From NCBI RefSeq assembly GCF_029892605.1, contig NZ_JARXWF010000001.1:248001-312000 (forward strand): a DNA stretch of 64,000 bases. Direction: 5' to 3'. A program made the translations under genes and the position numbers. This document shows positions 7,859-16,635 of this stretch, one piece after another. The DNA comes from Parabacteroides sp. PM6-13. Its GTDB lineage: Bacteria > Bacteroidota > Bacteroidia > Bacteroidales > Tannerellaceae. The notes beneath the pieces are model-generated. The model ran no database searches, was not told where the DNA came from, and saw only the letters and a list, made by a program, of their open reading frames with translations. The first letter of the stretch is position 1, and the number at the start of each line of letters is the position of its first letter.

Positions 7859-10800
7859 TCTTGAAAAAGTTTTACTTGTATTTTGTAACTATCTTCTCTC
7901 TGCTCCAATACTTCTCTCTTAACCAAATCTTTCAATACTTCATCAATATCTATATCTTTGGTTTTAATTGATATTTGATCACGTTTGCAAAATCCAATGA
8001 ATTTGGCATTTGTTGCAACATTTTTAAGAATTTCCTTAGAAACTTCCTGTTTGTATCTTTGAATATCGTGTTCTTCACCTGCATTAAGCAAATTATCAAA
8101 TTTGTCGTCGGTAAGCGCTTGTCCTCCATTTATGAAACTATCTGCATTTTTTTTAACATCAGCACTTGTTACCTGAATATATTTTTTACGATTCATTTCA
8201 GAAACGAGGCGGGCACAAAAAATTTGAATATAGTACGGATTACAGGAAGTATAGTCTATTATTGTTTCCAGCGCGTCGCCGATAAATCTGTTTCCACCTG
8301 ATTTGGTTTTTCCAATTGGTTCTTCTATCAATCGGACAGCATCTTCTTTTGAAAGATAAGTAAGTCGTTCATCTTGAGTTATTCCAAATTCGTTTGGAAA
8401 CTCCTCTTTAAACATTGGAAAAATATCCTGACCAACAAGTACCGAGGAAAACATCGAATCTTCGTTTTGGGTTATCGCTTTCCATTGTTTCATAAAACCA
8501 TCAGAAATTTTTCCTTTTTTAATCGCCGTATAGATATAGGTGAACTCATCGATCATAATTACTATTTTTTTATCTTTCCATTCATCAAGAGTTGAACAGG
8601 CTTTTTTGAAAAGACGAATTTGTTTTCTAAAAAAATCAGCAGGATTAGGTGCTTCTTTAAATTCGGAAAAGGTAGGAGACTTGAATATCGGCACTTCGGT
8701 ATTATAATTTTCCAATTCTTCTGCAATTAAATCGGTTATTTTATAGAAGAATGTTTCTGTAGAAATGTTTTCAAAGATGTTCCCTATACTAAAAGATATA
8801 CAGAATGTTTTATTTGTAGCCTCTAGAGATTTTTTCAAATGATAAAGCACCGAAGATTTTCCTGATCGTTTCTGCCCATATATTACCACTTGCTTAGAAT
8901 CCGTTGTGATTATTGCTTCTGTTATTTTTTTGATGATTTCATTTCTGCCGTAAAACATTTTTGTGTCGGTAACAGGACCACCATTAGCCAACCTCTCGTA
9001 TGGATTTGGAATTGTTTCAAATTCTTCTTCTGAATACAAACGTAAAGATAGTTGTTCTTCTTTTACAACAGATTCTTCTTGGTTTCTAATTTTGTAAGAA
9101 GTAGCAATATTAATTGTCGTAGCTTTATCTTGTATTACTTTATCGGATAGCTCTGCTTTAAGTTGCAATTCGCAATGTTCACCACCATCAACAGAATCTG
9201 AATAATCAGCCTTATCTTTTGATTTAACTTCATCAGATTCTTTTAGAAAGACTGATATATCTCTAATTGGTGAAGAATTTTTAGAATTTTCCACTTGAAC
9301 CTTAATGAAAACCGTTTTATCCTCTTGGTTCACAACAGAGCCTTCTTCGCCTAAAATGCTAACTTTAACAACCGGAATACTTGCTGCTTCAATTGATTTG
9401 AAGGAATTGTCTAAAGAAAGAATTATTTTCTCTAACAATGGGACAAATCCTTCATAAGAAAGTTTTGTAGGTTGCTCTCTAAACTCACTTATTAATTGAT
9501 TTACTTGAGTCTTCGCATTGCCATACAAACGTTCTTTATCTCTGTATCCATTTTGTTTTAGATACTGAGTTAAAACTTCAACTATATCCGTTGTTAATAT
9601 TGTTAATCTGCTTGTATCTAATGTGGTTAGCCAGTTCTTTTTGAGGTCAGATATGGAATCTTTTAATTGATTAACAATAACCTCAAGGTTGTCGTTCAAA
9701 TAAATTGCTTTTACGGAAGCTAACCATTTTCGGTAATCACGTTGCCTAATTTCTCTTGCCCCATTCCAAAAGTTTATATAGTCATCCAATGAGACATTTT
9801 GAGAGGTAATTACAACTCCTATTCTAAGAAGATATTGAGTTGAATTATCTCTGAAATCTAAATTATTAAAAAGTTTCCCAATTACATTAGCGGAGATGCT
9901 TCTATTCCATAAAAACATAGACAATAGACCTTCCCAAATGTAATCTTTTGTATCTTGGTCAATTATATAATTTAATGCTTCATCAACAGAGGGGGTCTTA
10001 GACCCTAATAATTCACTGTATGTTGATTTATACGAAATCAAAAATAGCGCAACTTGTGGTGCTGTGAATCTATAATTTTCTTCTAATCCAAAAGCTTCTA
10101 AATAATAGTTCCGTATAACATCCATAGAAGAATTTTCCGAAGCGTGATTCAATGCCATAGCATTACAATATCTTGCTAATACAGACTTCAGACTAGATTC
10201 TTTTTCGGGTTCTAACGAGATCATTAATTTCGCTTCTGTTAATAGATAGTTCGCTCGTTCTCGCGGTCTAGCTCGTCCAGCAGTGTCGATTAAATCTCTT
10301 AAACTTTTTAATGTTGTATGAGTAAAATCCCCTGTGTCTATGACTTTTGCAGGTATACCCAAATACTCATCATAATTATTAAGTGTCTCTTGAACAAACT
10401 TGCTTAGTCCACCCCCAAAAGAGTCAAATTCAGCTTCTGCAATAATTTGGCTTTGTTTTTCCTCATCAGGCTCATCCAAAGCTTGCAAAAGACGAATAAC
10501 ATAAGTGTTTTCGGGCAAATATCCTAATGCTTCATCCAAAACAGGCCTTGCATTATCTTTTTCCCCTAATTGAATTAACGAAAATCCTTTTTGAGATAGA
10601 TATAGAGACATTTTTTTCTTATCTCTTGCTACTGTTTTGTCTTCAAGAAGTAAGTCTACATATTCTATAACTCTATCGAACTCTTTTACGGAAGAATAAA
10701 AATTTGCTAAATAATTGTATGTTGTAAGAGTGTCTTGTAATTCTTCTTCATATTCATCTATAAATTCGAGGGCTTTTTGAGGTTCTCCCATTTGAACATA

Positions 10801-11805
10801 CAACATTCCAATATCTTTTATGCAACTCTCCCGTTTTTCATTATTCTCAAAAGCAAGCATATAATATTTAAGTGCAGAATCAAAATCCTTATCAATATTT
10901 TTTGCCTTTACTGCTTTTTGATAATTTATATCGTATGATTTTATTTTTTTACCACTGCTGCTCCATGGTTTGATTTCTGATTTAATCTGTTTATGTAGTT
11001 TAAGAGCATTGTCATTATTGGGGAAAGAGGAGAAAATTTGTTCAATAAAGCCAATTGCCATATTATAATCTTTTTTTTCAACAAAAGATTTTGCTTTATC
11101 TAAAATAGCACTTACTGTTTTGGGTTTATGAATCAGTATTGCCTTGTCACCCTTCGAATTTTTTGAAAGAGTAAATAGAACGGGCAGCTGTAATTTCGTA
11201 GAAGTTGAAATCAGAGAACTTGATAATAAACTGTCTCGAATATCACTTGCATGGAAGTATATTTCATAGCCAAACTTATCTAAAATAAAACCAAATTGTC
11301 TGTCCGCAAAATATTTTGTAATATACCCATTGGCGCTAACCAGTAATTCATTTTCCAATTTAGCATTGTCTTCCATTTGTTTTTTTTGTTCAGACGAAAG
11401 AAGTGTATGAAGGTCGGAAAAATCACGTACAGTTCCTTTTTTTATTTGAATTTCCCCTTTCGGTTTTTCAGTTTTACTTTTTTTGCTAACAGTCTTCTCT
11501 AACGATTCAAGAGGGATTTTACCAACAATTTTAATACCGATACTGCTGCTTGTAGCCGGTTTATCATCCTTTACAATTGGCATGGGTTTATTTTCATTGG
11601 ACTTTATCGCCGATACGGTTTTATTTAATACATCCCAACCACCTAGCATTTTATCAAAAAAACGACTTTTCGTTTGCTCATCACTTTGCAGCAATACATA
11701 GTTATCCCCTATTTCGACAACACTACCTTCGGGCTCTTTTCCTGTGGTAAGATATAATTTTACCTTATCGCCAATCTTTACGTCTTGTTTAAAAATGTCG
11801 AACAT
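7840..11805 (-). CDS. Large cold-shock/TPR/STAND-like ATPase, putative sensor of a defence operon
   Basis: 1321 aa. A small N-terminal beta-rich segment (1-60) precedes a cold-shock-like domain (155-228, with YFADRQFGFI and EIYFHASDI), a nucleic-acid-binding fold. TPR-like helical repeats follow (about 238-445), then a long helical middle and a beta-rich, Ig-like stretch (about 800-925). The C-terminal NTPase starts with NPYERLANGGPV (934), with Walker A GQKRSGKSS (977-985), Walker B IVIMIDEF (1081-1088), and a winged-helix-like end. This order (ligand or RNA binding, repeats, NTPase) is that of STAND signal sensors. It overlaps the HEPN-ATPase gene and follows the XRE gene by 22 bases. No full-length relative comes to mind. 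Confidence 0.8.
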   Translation of the reverse strand: MFDIFKQDVKIGDKVKLYLTTGKEPEGSVVEIGDNYVLLQSDEQTKSRFFDKMLGGWDVLNKTVSAIKSNENKPMPIVKDDKPATSSSIGIKIVGKIPLESLEKTVSKKSKTEKPKGEIQIKKGTVRDFSDLHTLLSSEQKKQMEDNAKLENELLVSANGYITKYFADRQFGFILDKFGYEIYFHASDIRDSLLSSSLISTSTKLQLPVLFTLSKNSKGDKAILIHKPKTVSAILDKAKSFVEKKDYNMAIGFIEQIFSSFPNNDNALKLHKQIKSEIKPWSSSGKKIKSYDINYQKAVKAKNIDKDFDSALKYYMLAFENNEKRESCIKDIGMLYVQMGEPQKALEFIDEYEEELQDTLTTYNYLANFYSSVKEFDRVIEYVDLLLEDKTVARDKKKMSLYLSQKGFSLIQLGEKDNARPVLDEALGYLPENTYVIRLLQALDEPDEEKQSQIIAEAEFDSFGGGLSKFVQETLNNYDEYLGIPAKVIDTGDFTHTTLKSLRDLIDTAGRARPRERANYLLTEAKLMISLEPEKESSLKSVLARYCNAMALNHASENSSMDVIRNYYLEAFGLEENYRFTAPQVALFLISYKSTYSELLGSKTPSVDEALNYIIDQDTKDYIWEGLLSMFLWNRSISANVIGKLFNNLDFRDNSTQYLLRIGVVITSQNVSLDDYINFWNGAREIRQRDYRKWLASVKAIYLNDNLEVIVNQLKDSISDLKKNWLTTLDTSRLTILTTDIVEVLTQYLKQNGYRDKERLYGNAKTQVNQLISEFREQPTKLSYEGFVPLLEKIILSLDNSFKSIEAASIPVVKVSILGEEGSVVNQEDKTVFIKVQVENSKNSSPIRDISVFLKESDEVKSKDKADYSDSVDGGEHCELQLKAELSDKVIQDKATTINIATSYKIRNQEESVVKEEQLSLRLYSEEEFETIPNPYERLANGGPVTDTKMFYGRNEIIKKITEAIITTDSKQVVIYGQKRSGKSSVLYHLKKSLEATNKTFCISFSIGNIFENISTETFFYKITDLIAEELENYNTEVPIFKSPTFSEFKEAPNPADFFRKQIRLFKKACSTLDEWKDKKIVIMIDEFTYIYTAIKKGKISDGFMKQWKAITQNEDSMFSSVLVGQDIFPMFKEEFPNEFGITQDERLTYLSKEDAVRLIEEPIGKTKSGGNRFIGDALETIIDYTSCNPYYIQIFCARLVSEMNRKKYIQVTSADVKKNADSFINGGQALTDDKFDNLLNAGEEHDIQRYKQEVSKEILKNVATNAKFIGFCKRDQISIKTKDIDIDEVLKDLVKREVLEQREDSYKIQVKLFQEWLLKH

Positions 11806-11827
11806 ATATTATGATTTGTCGTTAATA

Positions 11828-12100
11828 CTATTTTTTTACAATACTCAAAGCCATAGATAATAAATTTATATCATCTTCAATAGCTGTAATGAGCTTATCC
11901 GCTAGCCAAAGCACAAGCATTTTTTGGGGGTTATACTGAAACAATTCTGCAAGCTTTATGACTTGGTCGCGTTTAGCCGAACGATCTCCACACTCAATCT
12001 TGCAATATAAAGCATTATCTATTTCAAGAGCAGCGGAAACCTGCCTCTGTAATAATTGCTTTTCTTCACGTAACTGACATTTTTTTTCTGCAAGCAGCAT
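11828..12100 (-). CDS. XRE-family HTH regulator of the STAND/HEPN operon
   Basis: 90 aa from ATG at 12100. Residues LREEKQLLQRQVSAALEID...KIECGDRSAKRDQVIKLAELF form a Cro/C1-type helix-turn-helix, a type often found ahead of Bacteroidetes restriction or defence genes. A GTG at 12124 extends the frame by 8 residues, but it would sit at the expected transcription start, so I prefer 12100. It is the first gene of a three-gene operon and probably autoregulates it. Confidence 0.8.
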   Translation of the reverse strand: MLLAEKKCQLREEKQLLQRQVSAALEIDNALYCKIECGDRSAKRDQVIKLAELFQYNPQKMLVLWLADKLITAIEDDINLLSMALSIVKK

Positions 12101-12131
12101 CTTTGATAGTGTTTGACTTGACACAATTCGA

Positions 12132-12139
12132 CAAATTTA
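12132..12139 (-). promoter_or_regulatory. Putative promoter of the XRE-STAND-HEPN operon
   Basis: The minus strand reads TAAATTTG, a perfect TAnnTTTG -7 box, with GTTTC about 20 bases upstream as a weak -33 element. Transcription would start near 12125, giving a leader of about 25 bases to the ATG at 12100. Confidence 0.5.
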
Positions 12140-12347
12140 CTAAATATTTGAGAAACAGTACTCATATGTGGTATAAAGTTATCAAGATCATGTATATATA
12201 CATAAGCTTTTTTTGTTTTTACGGGCAAAAACAGGAATTCTCCAAAAAGGGAATCGCTCTATTTATCCCTCATACATACCTGCATATTTTTCCCCTTTTT
12301 ACATTTTGTAAACACCTCTTCTATGGAAAGAATAAATAAGGCAACAC

Positions 12348-12402
12348 TTTTACGAGAAATACTACCCGAAGCGTAGCGGAGGTGTGGAGATTTCGTGTAA
12401 AA
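12348..12402. repeat. Imperfect inverted repeat in the gap 12101-12473
   Basis: TTTTACGAGAAAT and ATTTCGTGTAAAA are 13-base arms with two mismatched positions, enclosing a GC-richer loop. The gap of about 370 bases separates the MobB 3' end from the defence operon promoter. The repeat is the only structure seen there and may end the mobilization transcript. Confidence 0.35.
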
Positions 12403-12473
12403 CCGCTTGCGGCTTGGTGTTGACGTTTTATTCTTGGAATATACCTTTGTTTGCCAAATGAAAAAGGAGTTTA

Positions 12474-13445
12474 TTAGCCCATTCTTCTACCTTTCTTCTT
12501 TTTCTTGGGTTTTCTCAGTGGTTGCTTATCTTCCGGATTGGGATTACCAACATCTGCAGCGGTGGGGAGTATTGAGAATAACGAAGAGAGAAGGTTTTCT
12601 CCGCTAATGCTATCGCTTAATTGATTAATCGATTTAGCGGCTGGCTGGCTGTTTGACTGGCCATGCGTTTGAACGTTTGGCTGTATGTCTGTACCAACGT
12701 TGGTACGCTCTTGATTTTTACTATTTTCTATTTCATACACTAAAGGCTTTGAGGATTGTTTTAATTCTTGCTCCTTCATTTGCAATTTCTCTTTTATACT
12801 TCCGTTTTTCATCGTATTGCAGTATGTAAATGTTTCTTGCAAATCTCGCTGATAGCCGAAAAGCTTATCAAAACCTGTTTCTGCCTGCTGAAACAAGTTC
12901 GTTCTATCAAAGCCACCTTTGATTGCTCCTTTTTTGGTATTCTTATGGTTGGTTAATGGCGATAACTTCTTTTTATTTGACTGGTCTTTTCGGCTTACAA
13001 TCAAATGGCAATGCATATTCAGCTTATTATCTGATCGGGAGCGATCGAAATGGATTTTTCCATAGAATTTTATATCTTCGGCGGATAATCCTTTATTGAA
13101 GTTCTTGGCGTATTCTGGGATAAAGACTTCCCGAATGTATCGTTTCATGGCTTCGGCTTGCTCCTGCTCGGTTTCACCCATCGTTTTCAGTTCTTTTTCT
13201 GAGGAGCTAACGTGGATAGCGTAGAACTTGGCATCCGTTTTCAAGAGTTGACCGATATTCGTGTCAATATCCTCAATAACTTGGACTTTATACAGATTGT
13301 CTTCCATCAGATTGAAGAAGCCTTCCGTATAAATACCTTTTTCCATACGTTCTAAATCCTCATGTTCGAGATAATTTGCCAACTGACGACAACCTCCGGC
13401 ATTGTTGTATGTTCCGGCGGATGGTGGCGGGAAGTCTATGTTCAT
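12474..13445 (-). CDS. MobB-like relaxase/mobilization protein (DUF5712 type)
   Basis: 323 aa. The N-terminal part holds NNAGGCRQLANYLEHED and MHCHLIVSRKD, the HxHxxxS-type motif of Bacteroides MobB-like relaxases. The C-terminal 100 residues are low-complexity, Gln/Asn-rich, then strongly basic (KPKKKKKGRR). It should nick oriT and pilot DNA for conjugative mobilization by a helper. It starts 4 bases after the BfmA-like gene, so the two form one operon. Confidence 0.8.
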   Translation of the reverse strand: MNIDFPPPSAGTYNNAGGCRQLANYLEHEDLERMEKGIYTEGFFNLMEDNLYKVQVIEDIDTNIGQLLKTDAKFYAIHVSSSEKELKTMGETEQEQAEAMKRYIREVFIPEYAKNFNKGLSAEDIKFYGKIHFDRSRSDNKLNMHCHLIVSRKDQSNKKKLSPLTNHKNTKKGAIKGGFDRTNLFQQAETGFDKLFGYQRDLQETFTYCNTMKNGSIKEKLQMKEQELKQSSKPLVYEIENSKNQERTNVGTDIQPNVQTHGQSNSQPAAKSINQLSDSISGENLLSSLFSILPTAADVGNPNPEDKQPLRKPKKKKKGRRMG

Positions 13446-13449
13446 ACTA

Positions 13450-14034
13450 TTACTCGTTTATCAAGTTAATAATTTCTGCTTTTAGATTCTCTTTTCGCTT
13501 ACCATCCATAACTCCACATGTTGTCAGTTCGGTATATAAAGCAATTAGATCTAATAGCTTTTTATTATCCTGCTTTTGTATCTGAGTTAAAGAGGCTATT
13601 TGCTTTGTTTGGCTATTGACAATATTTGCATGTTTCCCAAATGTATCGCTTATTCGTTGCAGGATATCTGAATGTTTATCCCACATGAGAGTTATTTCCG
13701 ATTTAATCAATTCTTCCAATGTTTTGACTACTTCATCGAAACGGGCAGCTATCGAATGTGTCGCTCGGATCATCGGATTCAGCTCCTTTTCTTCAAAATG
13801 ACGGATAAAACGTATCAGGTCATCCTGTCGCTTATTGATCTTTGCCAGTTCTGTTTTGACAGATTCGGGAGGTTCGGACGGATTTATACAAGCCTTATCC
13901 ATATACTCGAATGCGAGCTTCACAATCTCTCCTTTTTTCAGATTGTATCGCTTGCAAAGTTTATCTATCTGGCGATTGGTGCTGTGGTCAATTCCAATCG
14001 TCGTCAATACTGTTTTATTCTTATTTTGTGCCAT
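13450..14034 (-). CDS. BfmA/BtgA-family mobilization accessory protein
   Basis: 194 aa. The N-terminus has a ribbon-helix-helix-like segment (TTIGIDHSTNRQIDKLCK, then LKKGEIVKLAFEYM) that would bind oriT DNA. The rest is long helical, probably coiled coil. The family is known from mobilizable transposons of Bacteroides, where it partners a MobB relaxase, as it does here. The candidate oriT lies directly upstream. Confidence 0.82.
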   Translation of the reverse strand: MAQNKNKTVLTTIGIDHSTNRQIDKLCKRYNLKKGEIVKLAFEYMDKACINPSEPPESVKTELAKINKRQDDLIRFIRHFEEKELNPMIRATHSIAARFDEVVKTLEELIKSEITLMWDKHSDILQRISDTFGKHANIVNSQTKQIASLTQIQKQDNKKLLDLIALYTELTTCGVMDGKRKENLKAEIINLINE

Positions 14035-14094
14035 ATTATAACTTTTTTATAAGAATTCATTTTATTAATCGCCTAATCAATAGGATATTAGCAA

Positions 14095-14204
14095 TTTTGC
14101 TTATGCGAGTCTTTATAAAACTCGTTTTTAATATTTTGCTGATTAACAGCAAGTAACCCCGTAGGGCAAGAGGATAGAACAGGACTTGTCCAGTTCCCTC
14201 TTGC
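14095..14204. other. Candidate origin of transfer (oriT) with nested inverted repeats
   Basis: Upstream of the mobilization operon are three inverted repeats: CGAGT/ACTCG (near 14107-14125), TGCTG/CAGCA (near 14139-14153), and a compound hairpin at 14166-14204. The last has outer arms GCAAGAGG/CCTCTTGC and inner arms GAAC-GGAC/GTCC-GTTC. Position next to a relaxase accessory gene and density of repeats suggest oriT. The largest hairpin could also serve as terminator for the ATPase gene ending at 14242, though it lacks a good T-run. Confidence 0.5.
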
Positions 14205-14241
14205 TACATTGCTCGCCAACAGAGAGCCATTAGATGAAAGC

Positions 14242-14967
14242 TTAAACTCGACGGCTTTCACCATTCAAAGTGATAAAATTAAACATCACTTTGAGGCGGT
14301 CGCCAATCATTCCGCCATAGAACTCATCGGACGAAAGTGTAGCAAAAGTGAAGTTCGTGGTGCCATGTGTTACGACTCCAATATCGCTTCTCAAACTTAA
14401 CAATTCGGATATGGGTCGGCTGACGTTCCCATAATCCTGAACCATTTTGGATTCTCGTCCAAATTCATCAATGATTAATGGGCGCCGGGCAAATACGCTT
14501 GCCGCCTGCTTTACAATTTGCTCCTGCAATTCCACAGACTTGATAAACGTAAACAAAGGCTGATTCAGAAAAAATTTTCTCGAAATATGGTTGTGGAGCA
14601 ATGAGTATGTTTCCAGCAGAATCGTTTTGCCACAACCATATTTTCCTTGCAGCATGACACCTTTGTTCAAATCTCCGGAGAAAGCAGAATCGTTGGTTAT
14701 GTAGCAATAGAGTTGCTCTATCATTGGTTCATTGTTTTTGTCAATGACAAAATTCTTAGCCTGATTGCGGTTGTGCAAACAAATTGTACCAAACTCACAA
14801 AACAAACTCCGAAAGTCAGCATAAGTCAACGGTAGAGGTAAACGTAGCTTCCGAATCTTTTCTTTTTCATGGGCGACCATCTCTTGAGCATCTTTCTGCA
14901 ATGCCTGAAAGAATTGTTGATTAGTCGAAATCACTTCCCGTAAAGACTGAGCCTTTCCTTTTTCCAT
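14242..14967 (-). CDS. DnaC/IstB-like AAA ATPase (putative helicase loader)
   Basis: 241 aa with Walker A GKYGCGKT (about residues 108-115) and Walker B PLIIDEFGRE, plus a sensor-like VVTHGTTNF. This is the layout of DnaC-type loaders carried by mobile elements for their own replication. It overlaps the upstream winged-helix gene by 47 bases, and together with the HTH gene forms a three-gene replication or maintenance module. Role inferred from fold and context. Confidence 0.72.
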   Translation of the reverse strand: MEKGKAQSLREVISTNQQFFQALQKDAQEMVAHEKEKIRKLRLPLPLTYADFRSLFCEFGTICLHNRNQAKNFVIDKNNEPMIEQLYCYITNDSAFSGDLNKGVMLQGKYGCGKTILLETYSLLHNHISRKFFLNQPLFTFIKSVELQEQIVKQAASVFARRPLIIDEFGRESKMVQDYGNVSRPISELLSLRSDIGVVTHGTTNFTFATLSSDEFYGGMIGDRLKVMFNFITLNGESRRV

Positions 14968-15313
14968 AAGAATTTGTATTAGAGTTTTTGTCTTTAGTCT
15001 TTATATTGTAGGGAGGGAGTTTAAGGTCGGACTTAGGTGCTAAAATCTGATACTTAGTTTTAACCCTATGTCCGCCCCCTGAAACATAATCCAACAAACC
15101 GGCCACCTTTAGTCGGTCGCGTGAAGTCTTCAGAACATCCAAAGATATATTCGCATTGGCCGCTAATCGTTTGTTGGAACACTCTATCCATTCCGACCAA
15201 TAGGAACGGTTAGCCAAATGAACCAAGAAGAAATACAATCGGGTATCATTGCCGCTGAAGTTCTCCTGCTCGTCTACTCGCCAGAAATTGCCTAATAAAT
15301 CGAATAGGTTCAT
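14921..15313 (-). CDS. Winged-helix replication-initiator-like protein
   Basis: 130 aa. DTRLYFFLVHLANRSYW and ANISLDVLKTSRDRLKVAGLL form a DnaD/RepA-like N-terminal winged helix, ending in a disordered basic tail. It overlaps the HTH gene by 4 bases and the ATPase gene by 47, so the three are translated from one message. It probably binds an element origin and works with the DnaC-like ATPase. Confidence 0.65.
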   Translation of the reverse strand: MNLFDLLGNFWRVDEQENFSGNDTRLYFFLVHLANRSYWSEWIECSNKRLAANANISLDVLKTSRDRLKVAGLLDYVSGGGHRVKTKYQILAPKSDLKLPPYNIKTKDKNSNTNSYGKRKGSVFTGSDFD

Positions 15314-15660
15314 TTCCGTATGTTTTTACGCTTATTGTATTCCGCCTCTGCTTCGGATTCTATCTCCTGAATGGTTTTCTTTTTGCCTTTAGCGATCCAT
15401 TCCAATAGTTCCTCCTCAAAGAAATAGAGCTTCTTGCCGTTCTTATAGCAGGGAATCATTCGCTTGCGTACAAGAGCGTACACGGTAGGTTTTGATTTGC
15501 CGATAATCCGGCAAGCTTCTTCAATGTCAATCGGGATTCGTTTCTGAGGGACAATAGGCGTTTGCCCCTTTTCAACTAAAGATTTGATTTCAGCCAGCTC
15601 GCTGACTAAATGCGCTACTGCCTTCGGCAGGTTTTCAAAAGAAATTTCATTTACTTCCAT
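15310..15660 (-). CDS. Excisionase-family helix-turn-helix protein
   Basis: 116 aa. An N-terminal helix is followed by an HTH_17/MerR-like domain: IDIEEACRIIGKSKPTVYALV, then the wing IPCYKNGKKLYFFEEELLEWI. Such proteins act as DNA-bending recombination factors or as regulators. It is first in a three-gene operon with the initiator and ATPase genes, directly downstream of the inverted repeat at 15697-15737, its likely binding site. Confidence 0.78.
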   Translation of the reverse strand: MEVNEISFENLPKAVAHLVSELAEIKSLVEKGQTPIVPQKRIPIDIEEACRIIGKSKPTVYALVRKRMIPCYKNGKKLYFFEEELLEWIAKGKKKTIQEIESEAEAEYNKRKNIRK

Positions 15661-15696
15661 AACTGTTGATTTTAATTGTTATGGCGCAAATGAAGA

Positions 15697-15750
15697 AAGT
15701 GTTTCTGCGGTGTCTGGGCGACACTGGAGAAACACTTAGAAAACACTTAG
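15697..15750. promoter_or_regulatory. Compound palindrome and direct repeats upstream of the HTH operon
   Basis: AAGTGTTTCT (15697-15706) pairs with AGAAACACTT (15728-15737), with inner arms GTGTC/GACAC. AAACACTTAG is then repeated directly at about 15730 and 15741. This sits 40-90 bases before the HTH start and could be an autoregulatory operator or a small replication origin for the element. Confidence 0.5.
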
Positions 15751-15850
15751 GGTGGTGATATTTTGTAATTTTATCTCATCAATACCCAATAGCAGAATAT
15801 TAATACATTAGTAGAAATGAATGCCAAACAATTTTGTCAAATCAAGTAAT

Positions 15851-16492
15851 TCAAACACCAAGATTATGAACAGGCCATAATTTTTCAATCATTTTATAGT
15901 TATCCATCAATAAGAACTTATCTCTCCCTATAGCATCTTTCAGTTCTTTAGGGAACTTAGCCATATCTTCATATTTGTCTAAGATTACAAACTCAATTTG
16001 ATCATATTCAAACGAAAAATCGTGTGGAATTCTCCATTCTCTTTCATGTGTGTAATCACATGTCGTGAAGCTTTTTCTCTTATTTATAGATCGTGGTCTG
16101 TATGGTGGCCAAAATGGAGTTACAAAAGCCTTTAAATGGTCATGCCAATTTTGTTTTTCATACTGATCCGCTCGAACATAATATACTGGGCCCCCATTTC
16201 TTGAAAAAACTAATTGTTTTGAAAATCCTATCCCATAAGGAGAATAAGCTCGCGTATGATCAATTAAACTACTCCAAGGGCATTCAGTTAAACATACAGC
16301 ATGTGTACCTGTCCAAGGCATTGTGGATGCAATTATTCTCTTGTCATTAAGGATACTAATTAGCCTAGTCAGTGCATATCCTTTTGCTTTCACTCCTACA
16401 GGATTTGCAGGGTCACTTTTCCCTACAGGCTGTCTATTTGTTGTAAAATGCGCTAAGTACGTAGAAAAATCAGGTCTTACTATTTTTCCCAT
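15851..16492 (-). CDS. AbiGi-like protein of unknown function (possible phage-resistance gene)
   Basis: 213 aa, no signal peptide or membrane segment. Blocks seen: YLAHFTTNRQP near the start, AVCLTECPWSSL, YSPYGIGFSKQLVF, and THEREWRIPHDF. The combination of VCFTExP, GIGFxK and EREWR resembles the AbiGi (abortive infection antitoxin) group. Assignment is from memory of motifs, so moderate to low. It is a single gene with its own promoter box between the integrase and replication modules, a usual place for cargo. No toxin partner (AbiGii) is seen beside it. Confidence 0.5.
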   Translation of the reverse strand: MGKIVRPDFSTYLAHFTTNRQPVGKSDPANPVGVKAKGYALTRLISILNDKRIIASTMPWTGTHAVCLTECPWSSLIDHTRAYSPYGIGFSKQLVFSRNGGPVYYVRADQYEKQNWHDHLKAFVTPFWPPYRPRSINKRKSFTTCDYTHEREWRIPHDFSFEYDQIEFVILDKYEDMAKFPKELKDAIGRDKFLLMDNYKMIEKLWPVHNLGV

Positions 16493-16572
16493 AATATTTT
16501 TTTATTGCAGATTTAATATTGTTTTTACTTGTCATCCATAATATGTCTTGCTTAAAACATAAACTCACTTCA

Positions 16573-16580
16573 CAAAGATA
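16573..16580 (-). promoter_or_regulatory. Putative -7 box of the AbiGi-like gene
   Basis: The minus strand reads TATCTTTG, matching TAnnTTTG, about 80 bases upstream of the ATG at 16492. Confidence 0.4.
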
Positions 16581-16635
16581 GAGATTAAACTGAGAGTGTA
16601 TCGATATCAATCTCTAATATATGGTTTTCAAACCA

